A stretch of DNA of 64,000 nt from Gammaproteobacteria bacterium (GTDB lineage: Bacteria; Pseudomonadota; Gammaproteobacteria; Nevskiales; Nevskiaceae), in NCBI GenBank assembly GCA_026398875.1, contig JAPLSB010000019.1:248001-312000 (forward strand), given 5' to 3'. The notes under the pieces are model-generated. The model saw nothing but the letters and a program-made list of their open reading frames with translations, did not search any database and was not told where the DNA came from. Each line of letters starts with the position of its first letter. The first letter of the stretch is position 1. Positions 35,553-43,767 of the stretch are shown in pieces. A program made the translations under genes and the position numbers.

Positions 35553-35849
35553 TCAGTCCTTGGGCTTTGCCTTCTCGAACGCGGCCTGCTGGGCTGGCGT
35601 CGCCTCGGTCTGGTACAGCCGCTTCCAGTCGGCATAAGGCATGCCATAGACGCGTTCGCGCGCCGCATCGTCGCTGACCTCGGCACCGAGATCCTTCGCC
35701 GCCGCCGCGTACCACTTCGACAGGCAGTTGCGGCAGAACCCGGCAAGGTTCATCAGCTCGATGTTCTGCACGTCCTTGCGCGCATCGAGATGATTCAGCA
35801 GACGTTGCAGAACGGCAGCATCGAGACGGTCGCGAAGTTGCTGGTCCAT
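35553..35849 (-). CDS. DUF1244 family protein
   Basis: A 98-residue soluble protein with the family hallmark LAGFCRNCLSKWY (C-x2-C) and the YGMPYADWKRLYQTEATPEQ-like segment. The DUF1244 (SMc04008-like) family is widespread in proteobacteria; a structure exists but no function is established. It is 53 nt upstream of the LolA-like gene on the same strand and might share a transcript. Confidence 0.9.
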   Translation of the reverse strand: MDQQLRDRLDAAVLQRLLNHLDARKDVQNIELMNLAGFCRNCLSKWYAAAAKDLGAEVSDDAARERVYGMPYADWKRLYQTEATPAQQAAFEKAKPKD

Positions 35850-36188
35850 GTGGGCTACAGGGTATCTGGTGACGGAGCGCGATTGTGCGTGATGCCCCGG
35901 ATGACCGCGATACCCGACGGATCAACCCTTGCGGACACGACGCGAAACGTGGCGGGGAACCACCCGCCTCTTGGTCGTTTGGGACGCGACAGCGTCGCCG
36001 GCCTCAGATTAGTCCGGCTCTCCAGGGCAACGGCTTTGATCCGTCCATCGTCGACTGCCGCGACGCCAGTTGCTGTTCGGGGCGCGCAGGCGCCGCAGCG
36101 GCGCGACACAATGGCGGCTCATTCACCTGAGCGAGCCCGCGCCGTCCGACCTGTTCGTCGGCGTCGACCCGGGTAACGACGAGTCCTG
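35850..36188. other. Non-coding region between DUF1244 and selO
   Basis: A 339-nt interval between divergent genes. Short frames exist on both strands but show no family motif or ribosome site, so I call none. It contains the small perfect inverted repeat GCGAC-AGC-GTCGC near 35987-35999. It probably holds promoters for both flanking genes; none could be pinned down. Confidence 0.4.
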
Positions 36189-37676
36189 ATGAAACTGCCT
36201 TCGATCACGCCGCGCTTCGCGGCACTCGGCGAGCCGTACTCGCTGCCGATTCCGACTCGCCCGCTGCCGAATCCTCGGCTGCTGCACCTGAACGTCGGGC
36301 TGGCCGCCGAACTGGGTCTGGACGGCGGCACGACCGGCGCGCCGGAATTTGCAGCACTGATGGCCGGCAACACGCCGTGGCCGGGCTTCGATGCCCGTGC
36401 CTCGGTCTACGCCGGGCATCAGTTCGGGCAGTTCGTGCCGCAGCTCGGCGATGGCCGAGCGCTGTCGATAGCGGAGATCTTTGACGCCGCCGGTCAGCCG
36501 CAGGAACTGCAGCTGAAGGGCGCCGGGCCGACACCGTATTCGCGCCATGCCGATGGCCGTGCGGTGCTGCGCTCGTCGATCCGCGAATACCTGTGTTCGG
36601 AAGCCATGCATGCGCTGGGGATTCCGACCACGCGGGCGCTCGCGCTGGTCGGCTCGCCGCAGCCGGTGCGCCGCGAAACGCTGGAGACCGCCGCCGTGGT
36701 CTGCAGAGTCGCACCGAGCTTCCTGCGCTTCGGCCACTTCGAGTTCTGGTACTACCGCGGCGAACACGAACGCCTGCGGCCGCTTGCCGACCACCTGATC
36801 GCGCGGCATTTCCCGGAATTTGACGGTGATCCCGACCGTCACGCGCGCTGGCTGACGGAAGTCGTCGAGCGCACGGCCCGGCTGATGGCGCAGTGGCAGG
36901 CGGTCGGCTTCTGCCACGGCGTGATGAACACCGACAATTTCTCCGCGCTCGGGCTGACCATCGATTACGGTCCGTTCGGGTTCCTCGATGCCTTCGACCC
37001 GCAGCACATCTGCAACCACACCGATCAGGGCGGCCGCTACGCCTGGGATCGCCAGCCGATGATCGGCCATTGGAACATCACCAAGCTGCTGCAGGCCTGC
37101 CTGCCACTGCTTGGCGACACCCCGGAAGCGGCGGTGGCGCGGGCCCAGCCGATTGCCGACTGCTATCCGGATGCCTATGCCTCAGCGATGACGGCGCGCT
37201 GGACCGCCAAGCTGGGCTTGCGCGAAACCCGGGACGGCGACGAAGCACTGATCAACCGCTGGCTTGGCCTGCTGGCGTCGAGCAAGGCCGACTTCACGCG
37301 CAGCTGGCGCCATCTGGCGCGGATCACGACGCTTGACGACAGCGCGGATGCCATTGCCGGCACCGGGCTGCGCGAAGAGATTCTCGACCTCGCTGCCTTC
37401 GACGCCTGGCTACCGGACTACCGCGCTCGCTTGCGCAGCGAACAGAGCGACGACGCCGAGCGCGCCATGCGGATGAACGCCGAAAACCCGAAATACGTGC
37501 TGCGCAACCATCTGGCGCAAGCCGCGATTGCCCGCGCCGAAGCGGGCGATGCATCGGAGGTCGAACGCCTGTTCACGTTGCTGGCTCGTCCGTTCGACGA
37601 CCAGCCGGGATTCGACGCCTATGCTGCCGAGCCGCCGCCGGAAGCACGGCATATCGAGGTCAGCTGTTCGTCGTGA
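36189..37676 (+). CDS. selO: Protein adenylyltransferase SelO (YdiU)
   Basis: A 495-residue pseudokinase-fold enzyme that transfers AMP from ATP onto Ser, Thr or Tyr of proteins and takes part in redox stress responses. Family blocks are intact: YAGHQFGQFVPQLGDGRA, QLKGAGPTPYSR, DGRAVLRSSIREYL, GVMNTDNFSALGLTIDYGPFGFLDAF, and the C-terminal CSS in which Cys replaces the selenocysteine of animal SelO. Length is typical. Start ATG is 6 nt after GACGAG, a weak site. Single gene. Confidence 0.97.
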   Translation: MKLPSITPRFAALGEPYSLPIPTRPLPNPRLLHLNVGLAAELGLDGGTTGAPEFAALMAGNTPWPGFDARASVYAGHQFGQFVPQLGDGRALSIAEIFDAAGQPQELQLKGAGPTPYSRHADGRAVLRSSIREYLCSEAMHALGIPTTRALALVGSPQPVRRETLETAAVVCRVAPSFLRFGHFEFWYYRGEHERLRPLADHLIARHFPEFDGDPDRHARWLTEVVERTARLMAQWQAVGFCHGVMNTDNFSALGLTIDYGPFGFLDAFDPQHICNHTDQGGRYAWDRQPMIGHWNITKLLQACLPLLGDTPEAAVARAQPIADCYPDAYASAMTARWTAKLGLRETRDGDEALINRWLGLLASSKADFTRSWRHLARITTLDDSADAIAGTGLREEILDLAAFDAWLPDYRARLRSEQSDDAERAMRMNAENPKYVLRNHLAQAAIARAEAGDASEVERLFTLLARPFDDQPGFDAYAAEPPPEARHIEVSCSS

Positions 37677-37763
37677 ATGGTGGGCTGCCGCGCGCCAGCC
37701 GCCGGCGAACTGCATTGCACTTCACCCTCTGCGTCTGGCGGTGATCGCCCGGATGCCTGCAAC

Positions 37764-37779
37764 TGTGAGCGGGTTCACA
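37764..37779 (+). promoter_or_regulatory. Perfect Crp-type site TGTGA-N6-TCACA
   Basis: The palindrome TGTGA-GCGGGT-TCACA matches the core of the E. coli CRP consensus exactly. It lies about 200 nt upstream of the winged-helix/kinase gene in a 302-nt intergenic region. A Crp/Clp/Vfr-family regulator is the natural candidate; none is encoded in this window. Confidence 0.6.
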
Positions 37780-37836
37780 TTGGCGCCGCGGGACGGCCTC
37801 GCCATCGCATGAGCCAGCCCTGATCATCCCGTCACG

Positions 37837-37852
37837 TGTGAACCAGCGCACA
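37837..37852 (+). promoter_or_regulatory. Second Crp-like site TGTGA-N6-GCACA
   Basis: One mismatch from the TGTGA-N6-TCACA core; centred 73 bp after the first site, that is about seven helical turns, so both would face the same side of DNA. Nothing else in the 37677-37978 gap was recognised apart from the AAAGGGG ribosome site just before the next start. Confidence 0.45.
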
Positions 37853-37978
37853 GCCGCTATCTGACTTTGATCCCGGCAACGCTGTCGCCCGCCGTGAACG
37901 ATGTGGCTGCGACCGGACCGTCGTACCGATGGGCGCCTCGTCCACGCCTCGACAACTACAAGAACGCAGGCAAAGGGG

Positions 37979-40639
37979 ATGTCGAAGAAAGTCGAACCTG
38001 ACTTCAGTCAGAGTCCGGGCCCGGCGCTGCACAGCGCCAGCTGGCGCTTTGGTCCGTTCGAACTTGACGAGACGCGCCGCGAACTGCGGCGGGATGGCGA
38101 GTTGCTGGCGATCGAGCCGAAGCCGCTGAACATGCTGATGCTGCTGCTGAGGCATCCCGGCGAACTGGTCACCAAGGGTGAACTGCTCGATGCCCTTTGG
38201 ACCGGCCGCATCGTCAACGAAGCGGTGGTCGGCAACTGTATTTCCAGCGTCCGCGAGGTCCTTGGCGACGTGGGCGCCAGCTGGCTGAAGACCGTGCACG
38301 GCTTCGGCTATCGCTTCGACGCGCCAGTACAGCTGGTCGAGGACAGCAAGGCCCCGGAAATCGCAGCCGCCAAGCTCGGCTTTCAGATCGGCGATCAACC
38401 GCCTTTGCGGCCGAACTGGCGTTTACTGCGGCGGCTAGGGCAAACCGGCGACACCTGGCTGGCCGAGCATCAGAAGCTGCGCGAGCGTCGCGTCTTCAAG
38501 TTCACCAACGACGCCAGCGGACTGTCGGCGCTGAAGCGCGAAGTGACCATCCACCGCCTGCTGCGACAGAGCCTGGGCGACAAGGATCACTTCGTCGAGG
38601 TGCTCGACTGGAACTTCGACGAGCCGCCGTACTTCATCGAAACCGAGTACTGCCAGGGCGGTAGCCTGCTCGATTGGTTCGAAAGCCAGGGTGGCGCCGC
38701 CCGTGTGGCGCTGGAAACCCGCATCGAACTGGTTGCCCGGATCGCCGACGCACTGGCCGACGTGCATCTGGTCGGTGTGCTGCACAAGGACCTGAAACCG
38801 GCCAATGTCTTCGTGGTGCCCGGCGACGGCGACATCCCGAAGATCCGGCTCGCCGACTTCGGCGCCAGCCGCATTCTCGACCCCGGCCTGCTGGCCCGGC
38901 TGGAAATCACCCGCCACGGCTTCACCCAGGTGATCGATCCGAACGCCGACGTAAATGCCGGCACCCTCCTCTACCTCGCGCCTGAAGTGGCGAGCGGCCA
39001 ACCGGCGACCGGCAAGGCCGATATCTATGCGCTCGGCGTGATGCTCTACCAGTTCGTCGTCGGCAGCCTGCGCCGCCAGCTCGGTGCCGGCTGGGAAATC
39101 GGCATCGACGACGAGATGCTGCGTGCCGATATCGCCGCCGCTGCCGAGAACAACCCGGAGCGCCGACTGGCCAATGCCGGCGAGCTGGCGACGCGGCTGC
39201 GCACGCTAACGGCGCGGCGCCGGGCGCATCAGGATGCCCTCGAGGCGGAACGTCAGGCCGAGGCTGCCGCCCGCGCAATCGAACGGATGAAGGCGCGAAG
39301 GGTCGGCGTGATGGCGGCCTTTGCAGCGCTGGCCATCGGCCTGGTTGCCAGTACCACGCTGTATCTGAAGGCAAGCCGCGCACAGCGTCACGCAGAAGCG
39401 GAGACCTTGCGTGCGCAGCGCATCAGCGCTTTTCTCGGCACCGATGTCCTCGACCGGATATCCGCCGATCGCCCCAACGTACGATCGCTGACCGTCAAGG
39501 AATTGCTCGACTCGGCATCGGCAGGCGTATCGGAGCGATTCGCGAACGATCCGCAGACCGCCGCCGAGATCCACGCCTCGCTGGCGAATTCCTATGCGGC
39601 ACTCGAGTATTTCCAGGAAGCGCGGCTGCATGGGCGTTCGGCACTGGAGGGGTTTGCACGGCTTGGAACCGATGCCGCCGATCGCAAGCTGGCGCTGGCA
39701 TCGCGCTTCGTCATCTACAGCTATGCCAGCGGCAATCTCCGGCGTGATCTGCCGCTGATCAATGAACTGGAACGTTCGCTGACCGGCAGCGACACGACGA
39801 TCAGCGCCCGTCTCAACCTGTCGGTCGACATCGCGCGCAGCCTGTACTTCCTTGGCGAATGGACGCTCGCAAAAGCGCGCGTCACCAGCGTGGCCGATGC
39901 CGCCCGCGAATCGGGCGACGTCTCGGCGCGCGTGCGCCTGAAGCTGGCGATGGTGTCGGGACTGATCGACAAGGCGCTGGGGGAAAATGCCGAGGCGCTG
40001 CGCAACTTGCGTGACGCGGAACGACTGGCTGCGGCCGACCCTAGTATTCCTCGCAACCAGCGGATTCGACTGTCGGTCGAGCGCATCGAAGCGGAGGCAT
40101 TGACCCACCCGTCGCTGGCGCTCCGCGAGGAAATCGAGAAGCTAGTCGCGGAAGCCGATTCCTGGGGCGGTGTCGGCAACGGCGACGGCATCTTTGCCGC
40201 ACAAGTCCGCGGCAGCGTCCTGCTTGCGCTTGGCGATCGGCAACGGGCGGAAAGCCAGCTGCGCGATGTCATCGAGTCGATACGGCTGTTCTACGGCGAC
40301 AGCCTCGAAGTCCTGCACTTGAAAGGACCCGTTGCCCTGCTGAGCGAACTGCAAATCGTCGATGGCAGATCCGAAATGGCACTTGCAACGGTGCAGGCGG
40401 CGCTCGCTGCAGCGATCCCCGAAGAGCAGACCCAGCATCCGGACATCCAGCATCTTCGGCTTGTCCGCGCAGAAGCCATCGCTCGGCTGAATCCCGGCAG
40501 TCCGGATCTGGAAGCCGCACTCGCAGACCTCGGCGAGCGCTTCACGTCGCTGCCGGCCACTCATGCATTGAATTCCCGGCTCCGCGATCTTCGCCGCGAA
40601 GTGCCTGCGCGCGAACTGGCGCGTTCCCCGGGAGGCTGA
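37979..40639 (+). CDS. Winged-helix DNA-binding / Ser-Thr kinase / TPR membrane regulator
   Basis: An 886-residue multidomain protein. Residues about 20-112: OmpR/CadC-type winged helix (WRFGPFELDETRREL..., ending HGFGYRF). About 147-400: Hanks-type kinase with Lys174, catalytic HKD (269-271) in LHKDLKPANVFV, DFG (Asp293) in LADFGASR and APE in YLAPEVASG; the Gly-rich loop is degenerate (LGQTGDTW). About 405-440: charged helix. About 442-463: one TM helix. The rest: TPR-like helices outside the membrane. Start MSKK follows AAAGGGG; a longer frame is less likely. It may bind DNA at the membrane, as CadC does, with a kinase between reader and sensor. A Cys-cluster gene follows after 40 nt. Confidence 0.9.
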   Translation: MSKKVEPDFSQSPGPALHSASWRFGPFELDETRRELRRDGELLAIEPKPLNMLMLLLRHPGELVTKGELLDALWTGRIVNEAVVGNCISSVREVLGDVGASWLKTVHGFGYRFDAPVQLVEDSKAPEIAAAKLGFQIGDQPPLRPNWRLLRRLGQTGDTWLAEHQKLRERRVFKFTNDASGLSALKREVTIHRLLRQSLGDKDHFVEVLDWNFDEPPYFIETEYCQGGSLLDWFESQGGAARVALETRIELVARIADALADVHLVGVLHKDLKPANVFVVPGDGDIPKIRLADFGASRILDPGLLARLEITRHGFTQVIDPNADVNAGTLLYLAPEVASGQPATGKADIYALGVMLYQFVVGSLRRQLGAGWEIGIDDEMLRADIAAAAENNPERRLANAGELATRLRTLTARRRAHQDALEAERQAEAAARAIERMKARRVGVMAAFAALAIGLVASTTLYLKASRAQRHAEAETLRAQRISAFLGTDVLDRISADRPNVRSLTVKELLDSASAGVSERFANDPQTAAEIHASLANSYAALEYFQEARLHGRSALEGFARLGTDAADRKLALASRFVIYSYASGNLRRDLPLINELERSLTGSDTTISARLNLSVDIARSLYFLGEWTLAKARVTSVADAARESGDVSARVRLKLAMVSGLIDKALGENAEALRNLRDAERLAAADPSIPRNQRIRLSVERIEAEALTHPSLALREEIEKLVAEADSWGGVGNGDGIFAAQVRGSVLLALGDRQRAESQLRDVIESIRLFYGDSLEVLHLKGPVALLSELQIVDGRSEMALATVQAALAAAIPEEQTQHPDIQHLRLVRAEAIARLNPGSPDLEAALADLGERFTSLPATHALNSRLRDLRREVPARELARSPGG

Positions 40640-40679
40640 AGCAACCGCACATCCAACGCAGCACCCGCGAGGACCTCCG

Positions 40680-41348
40680 ATGACCCAGCCCACACCTGAA
40701 GCGTTCACTGCACTGATTTCGGACCTGCACAGGAATGCATCGTTTCGCGAAGCCTTCCTGACCGGCGACCTGGCAGCTGCCAAGGCTGCAATCAGCAGCC
40801 GTCCGGAGAGCGCTTCGACACCCTACGGCGATCTGGAACTATCGGATCAGGACGTCGTCTCGTTGCGCCAGACCGCAGCGAAGCTCGGCAAGCTGTTCGG
40901 CATCGATCTCGATGTCGTCAACCCGATGATCAAGAACCTGGTGATCCTCGGATGCCCGGCTGCCGGCTGCAGTTGTCCGTGCAAGAAAGGAATCGACGAG
41001 CCGTACCGTTCCGCGGTTCGGATCCTGATCCCCGGCACGGAGGCGACAGCGTTCATGGCGGTGATGGCGAGGATGCTGGAGCTGTGCATCGTCACGCAGG
41101 CCGCTGGTTCCGTGGCCGCCAACATCGCTCAGGCACTCGCACAGGTGGCCGAAGCATCGATCGGCAATCCTGCGCTGACGATAAATGCCGGCATCTATCT
41201 GACCATTGGGAGCAACCCCGATTTCTTTCGGCAGCAGCCCTACCTGGCACTGATCCTCAGTGGCTTGGCGGGCATCGCGAGCAGGACCGGGCAGACCGGC
41301 TATGCAGCGGAGATGAATTCGATGCTGGCAGCCGTGCTGCAGCCGTAA
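40680..41348 (+). CDS. Cys-cluster protein, unknown family
   Basis: A 222-residue protein I do not recognise. Residues 1-85 look helical and charged (MTQPTPEAFTALISDLHRNA...); then comes LVILGCPAAGCSCPCKKG with Cys92, 97, 99 and 101, which could bind metal, hold a cluster or be modified; residues 110-222 are hydrophobic helices rich in Ala, with no clear signal peptide. The start of the protein vaguely resembles Nif11/NHLP-type leader peptides, but the following sequence is too long and not core-like. It begins 40 nt after the kinase regulator, with GAGGA before the ATG, so the two are probably co-expressed. Convergent with the deacetylase gene. Confidence 0.75.
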   Translation: MTQPTPEAFTALISDLHRNASFREAFLTGDLAAAKAAISSRPESASTPYGDLELSDQDVVSLRQTAAKLGKLFGIDLDVVNPMIKNLVILGCPAAGCSCPCKKGIDEPYRSAVRILIPGTEATAFMAVMARMLELCIVTQAAGSVAANIAQALAQVAEASIGNPALTINAGIYLTIGSNPDFFRQQPYLALILSGLAGIASRTGQTGYAAEMNSMLAAVLQP

Positions 41349-41360
41349 GCAGCAGCCCGC

Positions 41361-42284
41361 TCAAAAGGCGCGAACAAACGCCTCCACACTCCGCGCCAGC
41401 GCATACAAGTCGTAGCCACCTTCCAGTGTCGCCACCACGCGACCGTGAGCATGCGCGTCCGCCCATTCGCGGATGCGCATGCCGATCCATGCGTAGTCGT
41501 CGAACGTGAAGTCGAGGCCGGCAAGCGGGTCCTGGCCGTGGGCGTCGAAGCCGGCGGAAACCAGGATCAGCTGCGGCTGGAAGGCTTCGATCGCCGGCGC
41601 CCAGCGTGTATCGACGGCGGCACGAAACGCCGCGCTGCCGTCGCCGTACTTCAGCGGCGCATCGACGATGTGGCTGCGCGACGGATCGCTGACCCAGCCC
41701 GGGTAGTACGGGTCCTGGTAGGTGTTGCAGACCAGCACGCGCGGATCATCGCGGAAGATGTCCGAGGTGCCGTTGCCGTAATGGACATCGAAATCAACGA
41801 TCGCGACCCGTTCGATGCCGGATGCCAGCGCATGAGCCGCCCCGACGGCGACGTTGTTGAACACGCAGAAGCCCATCGCTCGACGGCGTTCCGCGTGGTG
41901 ACCGGGCGGACGCACGGCACAGAACGCGAAGCGGGTCTTGCCGGCCAGCACCTGGTCGACACCGAGGATCACGGCGCCGGCAGCAGCCTGCGCGGCTTCC
42001 ACGGTGTGTGCATTCATCGCGGTATCGGCGTCAATGCGCTGGTAATCGCCAGCCTGCGGCCGTGCCGCCAGCAGGAAGTCGACCAGCCGCGGTTCGTGTA
42101 CGCGCACCAGCGCTTCGCGCGGCGCCAGCGGTGCCGTCGCTTGCCGGAACATCGGCAGCAGGCCGCTGGCATTCATGCGGTCCTGGATCGCGTGCAGGCG
42201 TTCAATCGATTCCGGATGCCCGGCGCCCATCTCGTGCCGGGTGCAGGCGGGGTGCGTGATCCACAGCGGGATGGCGATTGTCAT
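41361..42284 (-). CDS. Histone deacetylase family protein
   Basis: A 307-residue zinc-dependent amidohydrolase of the arginase/deacetylase fold. Catalytic His pair in RPPGHHAERRRAMGFCVFNN, zinc ligands in VDFDVHYGNGT (Asp, His) and AGFDAHGQDP (Asp), and GGYDL near the end. In bacteria such enzymes deacetylate acetylpolyamines, acetoin-related compounds or protein lysines; the substrate is open here. Start MTIAIPLW chosen as the first codon giving the family N-terminus; the longer frame lacks homology. Divergent from the C-x6-C repeat gene. Confidence 0.93.
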   Translation of the reverse strand: MTIAIPLWITHPACTRHEMGAGHPESIERLHAIQDRMNASGLLPMFRQATAPLAPREALVRVHEPRLVDFLLAARPQAGDYQRIDADTAMNAHTVEAAQAAAGAVILGVDQVLAGKTRFAFCAVRPPGHHAERRRAMGFCVFNNVAVGAAHALASGIERVAIVDFDVHYGNGTSDIFRDDPRVLVCNTYQDPYYPGWVSDPSRSHIVDAPLKYGDGSAAFRAAVDTRWAPAIEAFQPQLILVSAGFDAHGQDPLAGLDFTFDDYAWIGMRIREWADAHAHGRVVATLEGGYDLYALARSVEAFVRAF

Positions 42285-42411
42285 GGCGGCATTTCGGGCA
42301 GCAAGCCCAAGGCTGTCAAGTGAACGACACGCCAGCGGGACGACATCACGCCGATATCGCTTTCGTGCTCTGCTATCGGCACGTTCAGCGCCATTGTCCA
42401 AGGAGTCCCCG

Positions 42412-42828
42412 ATGCGCCCTTCCCTGCCCGCCGCACTGATGACCATGCTGTGCCTCAGCGTCTGGGTTCTGCCGTCCCGGGCAGCCAGCGGATCGGCCAC
42501 GGAATACTGCAAGCAGCATCCGGAGGCTTGTGCGGCAGCAGCACGCGATCTGCAGGAACGCTGTTCGGCCGATCCAGCCGCCTGCGAGCGCGCGCATTCA
42601 CGGCTCGAAGATCTGAAGGACCGCTGCGCAGACAATCCGGCCGCCTGCGAAGCGAAGAAGCAGGAACTGCGCGAGCGTGCGGACAAGCTGCGCGAGCGCT
42701 GTGCCGCCAACCCTGATGAATGCGAGGCGCAGAAGGACAAGCTGCGCGAGCGGCTGCAGGATCGCCGCAAACGGATGTCGCCGGCCGGGGAGACACCGCC
42801 GACGATCCCGCCGAAGCCGGATCGCTGA
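42412..42828 (+). CDS. Secreted helical protein with four C-x3-P-x2-C repeats
   Basis: A 138-residue exported protein: signal peptide to about residue 25, then four repeats each with Cys-x3-Pro-x2-Cys (C33/C40, C51/C58, C72/C79, C97/C104) followed by a charged amphipathic helix of growing length (about 10, 13 and 17 residues between repeats). The tail is Pro-rich. The C-x6-C pairs could form disulfides within helical turns or bind metal such as copper. I do not recognise a named family. GGAG lies 9 nt before the ATG. It is 34 nt upstream of the voltage-sensor-like gene and probably co-transcribed. Confidence 0.82.
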   Translation: MRPSLPAALMTMLCLSVWVLPSRAASGSATEYCKQHPEACAAAARDLQERCSADPAACERAHSRLEDLKDRCADNPAACEAKKQELRERADKLRERCAANPDECEAQKDKLRERLQDRRKRMSPAGETPPTIPPKPDR

Positions 42829-42862
42829 GCAGGGCGCGCCTCACCGCTGCGATCGAACGCCG

Positions 42863-43672
42863 ATGACGGAGCCGATGACCCCGGTCGACCGCGATGCCGA
42901 CCGTCGTGTATCGGTGCTGGACTGGCTACTGCTGGTCCTGGCGCTGATCTCGATCGGTCTGCTCAGCTGGGAAACCTGGGGTGATGTGACACCGGAACTC
43001 GGCGCCCGGCTGATCCAGGCCGATTACGCGATCTGCGCGATCTTCGCGATCGAGTTCGTCTGGCGCTGGTGGCAGGACGGCTGGACGCGCCGCTACCTGC
43101 GCCGGAACTGGTACGAGATCCTCGGCATGATCCCGGTCTCCGAACCGGCCTTGCGAGGCTTCAGGCTGTTCCGGGTGATGCGGATCCTGATCCTGCTGTC
43201 GCGCTTCGGCATGGCCGCCGACCGTGCCCTCGGCGATGAATTCACCTACCGGCTGGTCAACCGCTTCCGGGACCACTTGCTGCGCGCCATCGGCGGGCTG
43301 GTGACGCTGGCCGTGCTGGCCGAAGTGTCGGAGGTGCTGAAGAAAGGCACCTACACCCGCAATGTCGCCCGCGCCCTCGAAGAGAACGACCGCGAACTGC
43401 GCGCGATGATCGCCGACAAGCTGAAGACCCATCCGCGTACCCAGGCCCTGAACCGGCTGCCGTTCTACGGCGACATCGTCAATTCGGTGATCGATACCGC
43501 GCTCGGCATCGTCCATGACGTGCTCAACGATCCGCGTACCGACGAACTGGTGGCCGATGTGCTGCGCGAGAACATCGATCAGCTGCGCGCCGCCGTTCAG
43601 GAACGCGAAGACGCTCGACATCCACCGCCCAAGGCTTCGGCAGACACCGCTGCTCAGACCGACCGCCGCTAG
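42863..43672 (+). CDS. Voltage-sensor-like membrane protein without a visible pore
   Basis: A 269-residue protein resembling an ion-transport domain. S1 (about 18-38), S2 (about 50-70, IFAIEFVWRWWQDG), S3 (about 76-95) and an S4-like helix with Arg at every third position (RGFRLFRVMRILILLSRFG). One more hydrophobic segment follows (about 150-172). There is no P-loop, no GYG-type filter and no S5-pore-S6 layout. The C-terminal about 90 residues are charged and helical. Start MTEPMTPVD chosen because the earlier frame lies inside the preceding gene. It may be a stand-alone sensor or proton path; function is unknown. Confidence 0.78.
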   Translation: MTEPMTPVDRDADRRVSVLDWLLLVLALISIGLLSWETWGDVTPELGARLIQADYAICAIFAIEFVWRWWQDGWTRRYLRRNWYEILGMIPVSEPALRGFRLFRVMRILILLSRFGMAADRALGDEFTYRLVNRFRDHLLRAIGGLVTLAVLAEVSEVLKKGTYTRNVARALEENDRELRAMIADKLKTHPRTQALNRLPFYGDIVNSVIDTALGIVHDVLNDPRTDELVADVLRENIDQLRAAVQEREDARHPPPKASADTAAQTDRR

Positions 43673-43767
43673 CCGATGACACCTGACTATGGTGTCGCCC
43701 GGCCCGATCTGTCGCGGTGGCCGCTACGCCGCACTCGCGGCGCAGTCGTTCTGGAGGATGTCCGCGG

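Noticed and set aside
35855..36109. An 84-residue minus-strand frame in the gap before selO
   Set aside because: No ribosome site, no motif and an Arg/Pro-rich composition typical of random GC-rich DNA.
40680..41348. Nif11/NHLP-type RiPP precursor
   Set aside because: The N-terminus is only vaguely leader-like, the protein is too long with a hydrophobic C-part, and no maturation enzymes are nearby. Kept as unknown.
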